64,000 nucleotides of DNA, from contig NC_003075.7 in the NCBI RefSeq assembly GCF_000001735.4, positions 7,937,001 to 8,001,000 of the forward strand, in the 5' to 3' direction. A program made the translations under genes and the position numbers. This DNA is from Arabidopsis thaliana (taxonomy: Eukaryota; Streptophyta; Magnoliopsida; Brassicales; Brassicaceae). Every line of letters begins with the position of its first letter. Positions within the stretch are counted from its first letter, which is position 1. A model generated the notes under the pieces. It worked only from the letters and a program-made list of their open reading frames with translations, was not told the origin of the DNA and searched no databases. Positions 21,920 to 33,298 of the stretch are shown one piece after another.

Positions 21920-24077
21920 GGTTTCAGTTTCGCATATGTGTTGTTGAGTTTTGATGGTTTTGATCGTAGACGTCTACCATGCCGAAATTTTGATTATTAT
22001 GTACGGAGAATATGCCATTGATGCTCTTTGGGTTATTCACGTTGGACGTGTCACCATTTATTTGGAGCTCTACTACTTACTATAGAGTTTTTTTGTTCAA
22101 GAAAAATTTAATATCACAAATTTAATGTAAAATTTTCTAACCAAAATTTAATTTATGTTTACTCGGAAGAACCAAAGTTCTTTGAAATAATTTTTTTTTT
22201 ATAAATAAAATAAATTTTTACCAAAATAATAATTGAAATTATTCATCATCTATAAATTGATGAAGATTAAGTTGGAAAAAAAAAGAGTGTAGAGAAATAA
22301 GATAGAAATAAAACATTGGTGGAGTTGAGTGAGTTTAATGATATAATATTAGAGACTAGCTATTTTTATTTATAATGGGGCCGTGATCAACACAAGACCA
22401 TTAAGTCAGACATGATCTTAGTAATGTATAGATTTTGCTAAGAAAATTGAAAAAGCTCAGATTAACTAAGATGGTTCATTGACTCTCCAAACACATGAAA
22501 TGTTCTCTTGTGCAAGATTGAAATTTTTCTTCTAAGACACTACTATATGGGTATATTTGAGTTTTGAGAAACCTTAGACTTGAACCACCAGATAGACCGT
22601 GAACAAGTCTAATACCATCTTAACACATAGTGGCCATATGGAATGTTGGGACTTATTTGATTTTTTAGTCAAGATCGATTTTTATGGATTTTAGCTTGAG
22701 GGGTTCCGTATGTATAGTAGGTCACAAACTTATGGTCAAATATGAAATCAAGTGTCTAATTAAGTCATTATCGAAAGGTTTTATTATTTGAGAAGTTTTA
22801 AACACCATGATTTTCATAGAAATTCCTAACTGAAAGAAACAAATAAAGAAAACGGTTATACACAAATTTGTACATAATTTCGTTAAACTTCCTCCAAATT
22901 CGATGGAAAGAAAGAGTCATGCACCGGATGACAAACCCATACATGCGTGTACAGTTCGATAGAATTCGAGAATGGGAAATTCCATTGTCGGCATTTGTTA
23001 TTTTGTTTACTTGCACAAAATAAACCTTTACTAAGCTATTTCATTTCGATCTCATTTTGTATATTTCTATCTAGCTTAATAAGCTCACTTGTGCATGAAT
23101 CCTATTAACTTTGGATTCTCCTACACCATCCTCAGAAAAATGAGTTCCACATTCTTTTCTTTTATACTCTTTTAGTTCCCCTCTTGTTTTCATTAACCAA
23201 CAAGAGAACATAACTAATTTCTTACAGCAAAAATCTTCTTTCTATACATGATTTGTATACACAATTAGTTTCATAAATACGAACGAAAATAGTTTCGGAG
23301 TTACGAATATTGCAAACAAAGAGAAATGATAAAAGAAGTAGAGATCTAAGAAAATGACGGGTAAAGGAGCGTGAGGAGAGTCGATGATTGGCTCCGGTGG
23401 GGTTGGAGAAAGGATGCACAAGAGACATAAAAGTGTCTCCCTAATAGGTTAACTAAAGAATTGTTGCATACGTTTTCACTTTCCCCCACATCTTTTCTAA
23501 TCGAAATTTGTTGATTTTGACATATAATGTTTATAAGGTTAAGAAGATTAATTTTAAGTATATTTTGTATCACCATCCGTATAATGTGAGTATAAATCAT
23601 CTTTCCTTCAAGATCATTCTGAACTTTAAGCTAGCTCTCAATCAGGTGAGCTTTTTAATTTCTTCTTATAATCATATTTCTAAACCAATAATTAACAAAA
23701 GGCCAAAACTTATTAACAGTTTCCTCCAGGAATTACGAAAGAAGAAAAATCAGAAAGAGTGATTTGCATATACAGATCAATCACTTGTCTCATCCTTAAT
23801 ATTCACTCAACGAAAAAGTTTGTATTGATTGAGTTGAGTATTGTATAATGTCTAATAATGATATTTACAAAATGTATATTTATATATGGTTGAAATCATG
23901 AGTACGACATGATTGCTATTATGAGATCCACAACTATATATACAACTAATTCATAAATATTTTACCTGTTTCAAAATAATAAACAAATAGAAAATGTTAT
24001 AGCATGAATTAGAGTTATGGAAAAAAAATTATGAATGAAATTTATGGATAAATGAACAAAACAAACATTAAAACAAA

Positions 24078-24097
24078 CCCCCCCCCCCCCCCCCCCC
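24078..24097. repeat. Poly-C tract (20 nt) followed by A run
   Basis: Twenty consecutive C followed by eight A on the plus strand. Long C/G homopolymers are rare in an AT-rich plant genome and are prone to assembly length errors. Confidence 0.9.
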
Positions 24098-25394
24098 AAA
24101 AAAAAGATACATTTAAATCCACCATTATTTATGTAACTTATGTTTTTTAGATTGATGCATGGACTGAAATAATAATCCAACAACGCCGTACGTAATTTAA
24201 CATTTGGCGACCATGCATGATGATGTGGCTGGTCAACTAGTCACCGTAATTGGTGCTTCAGAACAAACCAAAAATAATCGGAAATTGAGAAAATACTATT
24301 CCAATAAATCCGGCATAAAACCAGTAGTGACCCATTTAGTTTCCGTACGGAACACACTGCCTTTTGATGACTTGGCATTTTCAAGCTCTCTAATTCGTTA
24401 ATTGCTTAGTTAATTTTCGTTAACCCCACTAACCAATCACACTTCTGCGTTTCCTTTCTCGGTAAACACATCTGCTTCTCCTACTTTAGGATAGTAATAA
24501 TATATTTTGTGACAATATTATATTGTCCCATATTTGATTTAACTTTTGCTTAGTGTAGACCAAACTTGAAGTGGTGAAAAAATAATTACCCAGAAAAAGG
24601 CTGATTGTAGTATAGAAAATATAAATTTTGCTAGGTTGATTTGGTTTAATTAGCCGTTTAAAATTACAAAATCTTCAACGTTTTATTTTTTCAAACATTT
24701 GTGTCCAACAGTTTTTGCAAGGTATTTGTTTGGTTTGGGGTGGAGATTTGTCTACATTGAAAAGAAGCAACTATCACTGGAAAAAAATACGTAAACCTAA
24801 AAATAGTAGGAGTAAATTTATTTTTACTATAAATGTTGAGTGACAAAGATATTGAAAAGCTTTCAACTTTAATTTTGGTAGCTAGGCGCCAATTGCAGGT
24901 TCTCCAATTTAAAATTTTCTCTTTTCTCTTTATTTTTTTTACGTCTAAGACATTTTTAATTTTCTCCTTTATCAAAATACTGTATATAACTTATTTATTT
25001 TAGAAAATGTTCTCTTTTTTATTTATTTACAGTATCTTGAATGGATCAAGATAATAATCATTCGATTAGGAAACCTAAGCAAAGTTAGTGAGAGTAAGTA
25101 CTAAGTAACATTTGATTATACAGAAATGTAAAAAATCGATGGTTTAATTCTTCTACGGAACGAATTTTAATAATAAGGATTAATAAAGAGGATTAGTACT
25201 TTATACACATGAGACAAGAGGCGGTTACGGCAGTTATGAGGATTTGGTTAATAATTACGGCGTTAGAATTAGGGGAACGGAAGGGATCCGAGGATCTCAA
25301 CATATCAACGGCTAAGATTGTAAGATCAAAAAGTAGCAACAAACATATTCCGTTAAGTAGCGGCGTGTGTTAACGTTAACGTTACTTTATTGCG

Positions 25395-25404
25395 TATATA
25401 TAAA
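25395..25404 (+). promoter_or_regulatory. TATA box of the pectate lyase gene
   Basis: TATATATAAA followed within about 50 bases by a CT-rich stretch (CTTCTTCTTCTTCTAC, near 25450), the usual plant initiator-region context. It lies 146 bases before the start codon at 25550. Confidence 0.7.
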
Positions 25405-25549
25405 CGGAGACGGTTTCCTTGGAGCTTGTGCACACTAAATCTGTCACTCTTCTTCTTCTTCTTCTACTTTTCTCTCTCCCGGTTATTTTCCCAGAAAAAG
25501 TGCGAGAAAATTCCGTTGAGCTTTAGAGAAGAAGAAGAAGAAAGCTTCA

Positions 25550-28500
25550 ATGGCGTCGTCTTCTCAGAAACTGATCAGTGTTTGTGTCGCTGTGCTCGTC
25601 GTCTTAGCTCTCACGGCGATGATTTTCCGGAACAGTGAAATCTCTCTCTCTAGGTCTTTTTCTCTTCTCGAATCTTCCTTTTTTCTCTTTCGATGTTTAT
25701 TTATCTTCTGTTTCGTTGTTTTTAAGTCTCCTTTTTAAGCTGCATTGTTAATTTCTGTGAATGATTTTGAGAATTTTCCATCTCTGTTTGTTGAATCTCG
25801 CTTCACGATTCATCTTTGTTTTTTTCTTCTTAGATTTGCTTTCTGTTTATGGATCTTGAAATTTTAGGACTGTTATTGTGAAAGATTTCAATTTTAAGCT
25901 CCAGATTTAGAAATAATACTCTGTTTTTTCGGTATTTGATTTTTCCAGGAAGCTGAAAACAGAGGTGATTCAGAGCTCAAATAGCTCAACAATGGCGGCG
26001 ATAAGGTAAAAGGGAACAAAACATAACACGCGCTTTCAACCGCTAGGTTTATCATTTTTAATAAAAATAAAAGTGGAAATTGACTAACGATCTTAGCCGT
26101 TGATCTTTACTACTGTTCTTTTGTGAGTGTACTGAAATCACTTGTCCAGATTTCGTAATAATACTCTGTTTTTTCGTTTTTTGATTTTACTAGGAAGCTG
26201 AAAACAGAGGAGTTTCAGAGCTTAAACAGCTCAACAATGGCGGCGACAAGGTAAAAAAAGAGAACAAAACTTGATTTTCATTTTTTTTGCCGCCGCTCAC
26301 AATACATGAAACGCGCCTTTAACTGCTAGGGTTTAATGTTTATCCTTTTTATTTTATAGTATTAAAGATAAAAGTAGAAAATGAACTAACGATCCTAGCC
26401 GTTGGATTAAGATCGTCGGATCCATTTTCCGTTAAACCAAACCTTTTTGCTCTTTTGATTCCTCGAATGTAGCGTTAGAGGTTTGCATTCATCGCCGCTC
26501 AGTCACACATGCTCTGTCTCTTCACTCTTTAGAATATTTTTTAATTCTAATATTCCACGTCAATAGAGTTAATTTGTACCCGAGGTTAAATTAGTCAATT
26601 CACTCTCTTGCGTGTACAGTTATCGAAGGTTACTTGCGTTGTGATGTGACCACGTGTCATAAAGTTTGGTTGGTTAATTACGAGTTTATGGTTGGTCGCG
26701 TCATTTGTGGTTTTTTTGGGTTTCAGGCTTGATGGTGAACCACAACAACAACAACACGCCGTTGCTGATGATCCAGATATGGTTGCTGATGAAGTCGCTA
26801 AGCTTGTTCAAATGTGCGTTTCTCTCTCTTTTTCTCTATAATTATGTGAATGCATTAATAAGCGTTTTTGATTTCTGCGATTGCATTTTAGACGCGACTA
26901 AGTCCCACTCACGTGAACCGTAAAATAAAATTAATTAGAGAACACATAAACAAGTACTATGAGAGAAAGAACAAAAACCTTTACTTTTTTGAATTATTTT
27001 TTATTAATGGGTAAGAGAAAAACTTTTGCTTTTAATTTCATCGTGAAACGACAAAACTGACACAAAACCCTTCTCTCTCGCATAAAACTGACACATTGTC
27101 GTTTCTTCACCATGCTCTCGCGATTGTCAGAGTCGTTTGCTTGCTTGCACGGACATTGTTTTGTTTGTTTTATGGTTTTAAGTTTAAACGGCGTTTTCTT
27201 CCTTTACTACATTAATTGTATTTCACTTTTTTGTTCTCTCTGTGACTGAATTTGGGGTTTACACGAAGAGGTTGGTTTAGTAACTGCTTCTGTCGTCTTT
27301 TTGTTGCATTCAAGTTTCGAAGTCTCTTTCATTTGGATATATTATGGTCTGGTCTATTTTAGGTTTTTCACTAGCCGAACATTAATGGAACTTTTTCTCG
27401 GATTTATTCGACAACCACTTTGTTGACCTCATAAATCAACAAAAATTGGAACCGTTAGTTATTACGTTAGGTGAGAACAAACAGAATTGGCGGCTGAGAT
27501 ATTTAATCAGCCTGTAGATTTGGGTGAAATAAAAGAAAAAGTCATTTCTTTGATTTTTTATTTTCTCAGATTTGTCTCTGTTTGTGATTGATTATAATCT
27601 ATCAAGCATGAGATGTAACTAACTTCAGGGTTATGAAATTTTCAGGAGTGAACAGAACAGGACAGCAAGAAGGAAGCTAGGATTCTTCTCATGTGGAACT
27701 GGTAATCCAATTGATGACTGTTGGCGTTGTGACCGTAACTGGCACAAGAACCGTAAACGCCTTGCGGATTGTGGCATTGGTTTTGGAAGAAACGCAATTG
27801 GTGGTCGTGATGGACGCTTCTACATTGTTACTGACCCGACTGATGAAGACGTTGTTAATCCCAAACCTGGTACTCTACGCCATGCTGTCATCCAGGAGGA
27901 GCCTCTGTGGATTGTGTTCAAAAGGGATATGGTGATAGAGCTGAAACAGGAGCTGATCATGAATAGTTTCAAGACCATTGATGCCCGTGGCTCCAACGTC
28001 CATATAGCCAATGGTGCTTGCATCACCATCCAGTTTATCACCAATGTCATCATTCATGGTCTTCACATTCATGATTGCAAGCCTACTGGAAATGCAATGG
28101 TTAGAAGCTCGCCATCTCACTTTGGTTGGAGGACAATGGCTGATGGTGATGCTGTCTCTATTTTTGGATCATCTCATATCTGGATTGATCATAACTCTCT
28201 CTCTCACTGTGCTGATGGCCTTGTCGATGCTGTCATGGGTTCTACTGCTATTACCGTTTCCAATAACCACTTTACCCACCACAATGAGGTCTCATTTGTT
28301 CTCTGCCCTCCTCCAAACCACTAACCTATTTGCTGATTCTGTTTTCATAACACTGTATGTTCGTATGTTTGCAGGTGATGTTGCTTGGGCATAGTGACTC
28401 GTACACAAAGGACAAGCTGATGCAAGTAACCATTGCTTACAACCATTTTGGAGAAGGACTGGTTCAGAGAATGCCAAGGTTACTACTTGTTCTCAACTAG

Positions 28501-29012
28501 TTAGACTAAATTGGTTGCCATTTGTTCTGACAGTAGAAAATTCGTTTTGTAATTGTAATGCAGGTGCAGACATGGGTACTTCCATGTGGTTAACAACGAC
28601 TACACACATTGGGAGATGTACGCCATTGGTGGGAGTGCAGAGCCAACCATCAACAGTCAAGGAAACAGATATGCTGCTCCCATGGACCGCTTCGCCAAAG
28701 AGGTTCAACTTCTTAAACCTTTGTGTTTGCTTAAACAGAGTAATAAGATGTTGTTATATGTATAAGAAAGATTAAATTATGGATCCACAGGTGACAAAAA
28801 GAGTAGAGACAGATGCAAGCGAGTGGAAGAAGTGGAATTGGAGATCGGAAGGAGACCTTCTACTGAATGGAGCATTCTTCAGGCCATCAGGAGCAGGAGC
28901 ATCTGCTAGCTATGGACGAGCCTCAAGCTTAGCAGCTAAACCATCATCTATGGTCGACACTATTACCTCTACTGCAGGAGCACTAGGTTGCCGTAAGGGA
29001 AGACCTTGCTAG
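25550..29012 (+). CDS. Pectate lyase, PL1 family (470 residues)
   Basis: Secreted, Ca2+-dependent enzyme that cleaves de-esterified pectin by beta-elimination in the cell wall. Exons: 25550-25653, 25949-26005, 26194-26250, 26727-26813, 27646-28288, 28375-28478, 28564-28702 and 28791-29012; the sum is 471 codons, the length recalled for probable pectate lyase 15 (At4g13710). Residues 1-26 form a signal peptide or anchor ([18 protein letters not shown]). A pectate-lyase N-terminal region follows ([20 protein letters not shown]). The catalytic beta-helix starts at [15 protein letters not shown] and carries [19 protein letters not shown] (calcium-binding/vWiDH region) and [18 protein letters not shown] with the catalytic Arg. 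Exons 2 and 3 are a tandem duplication of the same 57-base exon. An intact active site is seen. Confidence 0.95.
25913..26410 (+). repeat. Tandem duplication of pectate lyase exon 2 with flanking introns
   Basis: Two copies of about 245 bases (about 25913-26157 and 26158-26410). Each contains intron end, a 57-base exon and following intron. Shared blocks include AATACTCTGTTTTTTCG, GAAGCTGAAAACAGAGG, AGCTCAACAATGGCGGCGA, AACGCGC and the downstream CTAACGATC(T/C)TAGCCGTTG. Both exon copies keep AG and GT sites and the same phase. Confidence 0.92.
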
Positions 29013-30165
29013 TCGTCTCTCTCTATACCACTACCATAGTAGCTAACCCTAAACCCCTTTCACATATCTTTGGAAAGCGCATATATAGTAGTATTACTAT
29101 TCTTCGGCTTTTAGGACGGTCATGTCCCGTTTTCTTCCAGGTGGTAGGAATTGGTCAACCTCGGCTTGCTTCTTCTCCGTCTTCTTAAAAAAAGGTGGGA
29201 ATATAGAGAGGAGCAAGCACAGAAGCGTTGTTCAAAAAGTTTTCTTATAGTTTACAAATCTCTTAAGGTTTTAGTTTTTGCTGTTCTTTTTAGGGATTGT
29301 TAAGGTCCTTTGGTTTTAATGGATCCTCCCTTACTTCTAGAGTCTGTCTGTTTGGGTGTTTGTTTTTGTTAATTCCCTTTCAAGTTAGTGATAGTAGTTG
29401 CAAAAAATTGTTACAAACGATTGAAAAGCTTTTGGTTTGAATGCAACTTTCGTTGGATCTTATGTTTTGTTTGGTTTTGTCAATTGTTTCAATGGATGAA
29501 GAAACTGTTTAAATCTTTTTATGTAACCTAAAGCAAACCACTTGTGAGATGAGAGGTGAGTAAATCAAAAGGAGTTACACTAACATGTGATGTGATCCCA
29601 AACCCACAAATAATTTGATGCGATCTTTGTTTCTTCTTTTGGGGTTGAGGTTTTAGTGGTTCTGCTCCCTGCGCTGCACGTTACGTGTTGGGATCTTCTT
29701 TACTCTTTCTGGATCCGATTCATAAGCTTTTTTCATGTGAAAATTCTTTTTAGATCCGATTGATAAGCTTTTTTCATGTGAAAATATGATAAGAGAAAAT
29801 ATGAGGAGCTTTACCTACTGGTTGTTCTCTCATAAATACTTTGTGTGATCACAAACGGCTATTCATGTGAAACATGATATCATCCCATTCCCCTTTAGAT
29901 TTGCCATCCAACATTTATTTTAGCTTTCTGGTCGGATGGGCTTATCAGATTCATATAAGTCTCACCGCGAGTATTTAATGAACAACACGAACGATACAAA
30001 TATATTATTTCTTGCAATCCATGGTTTCTACTTGTATTTGAGGAAAAAAAAAGTTACAATATCAATATTCCCAAAGGAGCTTAGAATAGGAACAAGAATC
30101 TGGTGAGTGATTGGTGCTCCATTCTTCAAACGCAGAAGACAATGATGAATGAGTTCTGGTTCTCT
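29013..30165. other. Spacer between convergent genes, 1.15 kb
   Basis: Pectate lyase 3' sequence at the left and ITPase 3' sequence at the right. It contains a roughly 41-base-period direct repeat at 29712-29786 built on GATCCGATT(C/G)ATAAGC. No gene recognised. Confidence 0.5.
29712..29786. repeat. Two-copy tandem repeat, period about 41 bases
   Basis: Copies 29712-29745 and 29753-29786 share GATCCGATTnATAAGC followed by TTTTTTCATGTGAAAAT with a single mismatch. Confidence 0.85.
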
Positions 30166-31894
30166 TTAAATGGTACCATCATCTGTCTGGAACACATAGC
30201 CAGCCTCCTTAAAGTGAGATTTCACCAATGCTAAAGACTTGTACCTATGTGATATCTTGTTCTTTTCTTCCTTTGCCATCTCTGCATACCTACAAGCAAA
30301 ATAGAGAATATCACCAAGCACTCTTAGTTTTCTCTTTAACCAATATCCGATAAATCGAGGTTTAATACAATGCTTTCTGGGATATAACAGAAACGTACGT
30401 TTGGTCATATCCATCAGGTTGAAACACTGGATCCCATCCGAAATCAGTTGGTCCTCTGGCTGGAACTATCTTACCCTACCACATCAATCACAAGGGACAA
30501 AAGAATCAAACTTTGACAATAAACAAACAGAGAAAGAACAAAACTAATAAAAGAGTGGTTACAATGTTGAACATACCGGAGTTTTCCCCAAAAATGTAAG
30601 AGGTTCAGCACCTGGACCACGCGAGAAAGAGAATGCGCACAATGCATAAGCTGATTTATCTTCATAGGCCATCAGTAAGTTGTTCAGACCTGTACATGAG
30701 TCAGACCAAACATTGGGTGTTACCAGTGTAAGAGATAAATGAAACAAATGCTGTAGTGAGAGAAACAAGTGCTATTACAAACCTTCGTGACCAAGCTTCT
30801 CTAGAAACCACTTTCTGCAAATATAGAAAGAAGATTAAAAGTGCTACAAAGAAGAACTCTAGAGATAACAACATAGCTCCAATACAGTTAGTCCTAGGCT
30901 AATTAGATCTAATATCGACCAGAAGTAGATTCCAAAAAAAATATAGAGGCCACTTCTACAAATCAGTCCAGTAATAAATTATGAATCAGAACATACAATA
31001 AGATGACTCCATTTGGCTACTCACTCACACCACTTAGCAACCGCCTAGAAGAACTAAGAACAGGTATTGATCCAACCCAACCAGACAATTTTCCAACACA
31101 TTACCACTCAAGAAAGAGGTCAACACAACAAAGTGGAACTGGAGAAACTCTATCCTTCAAATGAAGTTTGACAAGCACAGAATCAGGAGAAGAATGAAGA
31201 AACAAAACTTACATGTATGGCCCTGAAAAATCCAACATAAAACGAAATCAACAAAAACTTAAACACTGTGTAACCATTTGCTGTACATGGAGTAAATGAA
31301 AAAAACTAGAATCTAAAAGCCAATCATACCAGGAAGCCCTTTCAAAGCATTGAAACAGAGACATGTATCTTCCACAAGCACTGGTCCATCCACCTTCTCA
31401 TTTACAATCAAAACACTCTTTATATCAGTTTCTACTATCCTTAGTCACTAACTTACTATTACTAGTCCGTCCACATTCAAAAGAAGGAAACAAAAATGCA
31501 ACAGTACATAAGAAGCAAGCTTACACATAAACACAAATATGATGACTTTTGTAATCAATTCAAGTAATATATCTGCAGATTAGAAAAAGCTAAAAGCTTG
31601 TGAACCTGAAGAGCAGCCAAACGAGCCTTCTCTTTGGAAATATCCTCAGGCTCACCTTGGAGCTCAGGCACTGCAAGGAAATACACAATGAGCCTAGTGA
31701 AAATGAGAAACAAAGTAATGTCAAGAGAGATAAATCGAAAAGGGTACGCCGTACGCACAATCGAGTTTGAGAGACTTGAAAGGAATGGAATTTCCGATGA
31801 TAGCTTTGACTTCTTCGAGCTTCTTAGCATTTCCAGTCACAAACGTCACCGGCCGTGGCAAAACCACCGCTGCTTTCGCCGCCGCCGCCGCCAT
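30166..31894 (-). CDS. ITPA: Inosine triphosphate pyrophosphatase (206 residues)
   Basis: House-cleaning nucleotide pyrophosphatase of the HAM1/RdgB family; it hydrolyses ITP, dITP and XTP to the monophosphates. Exons on the minus strand: 31759-31894, 31606-31670, 31330-31393, 31213-31222 (only 10 bases), 30783-30814, 30577-30689, 30399-30475 and 30166-30289; they total 207 codons. The start chosen is the ATG at 31894 ([15 protein letters not shown]), giving the known length; an in-frame ATG at 31933 would add 13 residues. Family motifs: [12 protein letters not shown] (phosphate/substrate loop), [28 protein letters not shown] (catalytic acidic pair), [11 protein letters not shown] and SHRYKSL (base recognition). 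No signal peptide; probably cytosolic. Every motif is intact. Confidence 0.95.
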
Positions 31895-33298
31895 TGTCTG
31901 TGTCTCAGTCTCAGATAGCGAAAGCAAAGTCATTTTGTTAATTTTTCTTTGCAAAAAATGGGCTTAAGTCCATTTTAATTTAGGCCCATTGAAACTTATA
32001 CTCGTTCGTCCAAAGTAAAATTACGAGTAAACCGATCATTGGTTTAAGTAAACCCATTTTTCATTCAATTAGGGTCCGCAGCGATTTTGTATAATCATGA
32101 CTGCTAAGCGTTAGCCGGACGGTAAAAGAGGGTCTAGCGCCTAGTAAAAAAATTATAATTATATAAAAATTAATCGAAGACTAGTTTTATGATTATTTAA
32201 TGTTTTGAAAATATATTTATCTATTATAACTAAGAAATTTATATAATACTTTTTTAAAAAATTGTAATTAAATATATAAAAATAAGATTTTAGGTTAAAT
32301 TTATAATTATTATGCAAATTACGAACATAAGTTGAACATTTTAGATTTTATATGCAGGAAAATATAGGCATTTTTAGATAAATGTTTATATACATAAGGG
32401 GAAAGAAAGTACATGTAGTAATTAAAAAGTACATAATTAGTTTGCTTGTCTCAACTTTTCACATATCCTTTTCTAGTAATGAGAAAATCACTTATAACAA
32501 TTTTTTTTCTTTCACAAAATACATAAAACTAATTAGCTAATTTAATTTGTTTTATATTGTCTTCCATGTAGCAAAATGACAATGTCAGATTGAACTACAC
32601 AGTGTCGATGCAAGAACTCTCTAATGGTGCATGATTTAATGAGGAAAACAATCAGACAGTAGAACCTGTACGACAACCAGACTCTCGTACACTACCGCTT
32701 CTGGCCCTAGGACCAAAAAATATGCAAGATTCTAGTTCATGTGTTACTTTTACTTGTCCTCAATATCTACTTGAGCTTTCGTTCTAAACTACACTATGTT
32801 TGATTGTTTTCTAAAAACTATAGTTTTCTTAAGTTTTCTAAAAAGACCATTGAAAAATAATTTCACATTAGTCCATAGAAAAATGCGTCCATGGAATATT
32901 AAACTGCTGACCTTATACACACTTAAGAGATTCTCTACCGTTAAGCTACGATAATAATTTAATAATATTCGTAACAAAGTATATTTATATACTAACAAAT
33001 ATCACTATTTAAGTAATTAAAAACTTATGCAATAAATTAAAAATAACGAAATTAAATTTAAAAAGTTGGCTATTTTTTTTTACATTATTCCCCTTCCATT
33101 TTACAACATTTTGATTTTGTATTGTTTTTTAATTTTTATTTTAATCATACAAATGAAAAACAACGCCCTGACCAAAGAAGACCCAGCTGTACCGGGACAA
33201 GATTGCACATTTGGTTCAACTTTAACCTCTCCGTCTCCGAGTAGAGAAATAAAGAAAGAGAGAGAGACTCATCAAAAACATTTCCAAAATCAAAATCC
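31895..33298. other. Divergent promoter region, 1.4 kb, ITPase and TBC genes
   Basis: Lies between the ITPase start (minus) and the TBC protein start (plus). Just upstream of ITPase is a GGCCCATT-type element (TTTAGGCCCATTG near 31980), common in promoters of housekeeping plant genes. The centre is AT-rich and featureless. A GC-richer 50-base patch at 32098-32147 (CTAAGCGTTAGCCGGACGG ... TCTAGCGCCTAG) looks unlike its surroundings. Confidence 0.5.

Larger units (their letters stand above)
21920..25549. other. Gene-free region of 3.6 kb
   Basis: AT-rich sequence between divergently arranged PAP23 and the pectate lyase. The first few hundred bases are the PAP23 promoter, and from about 25200 the pectate lyase promoter. 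Small open frames (for example 23222-23428 on the minus strand) have no recognisable features. The region holds a 20-nt C run (24078-24097). No tRNA or transposon termini recognised. Confidence 0.55.

Noticed and set aside
23222..23428. Minus-strand 68-codon frame with a hydrophobic stretch
   Set aside because: No CLE, RALF, DVL or cysteine-rich peptide signature; probably chance.
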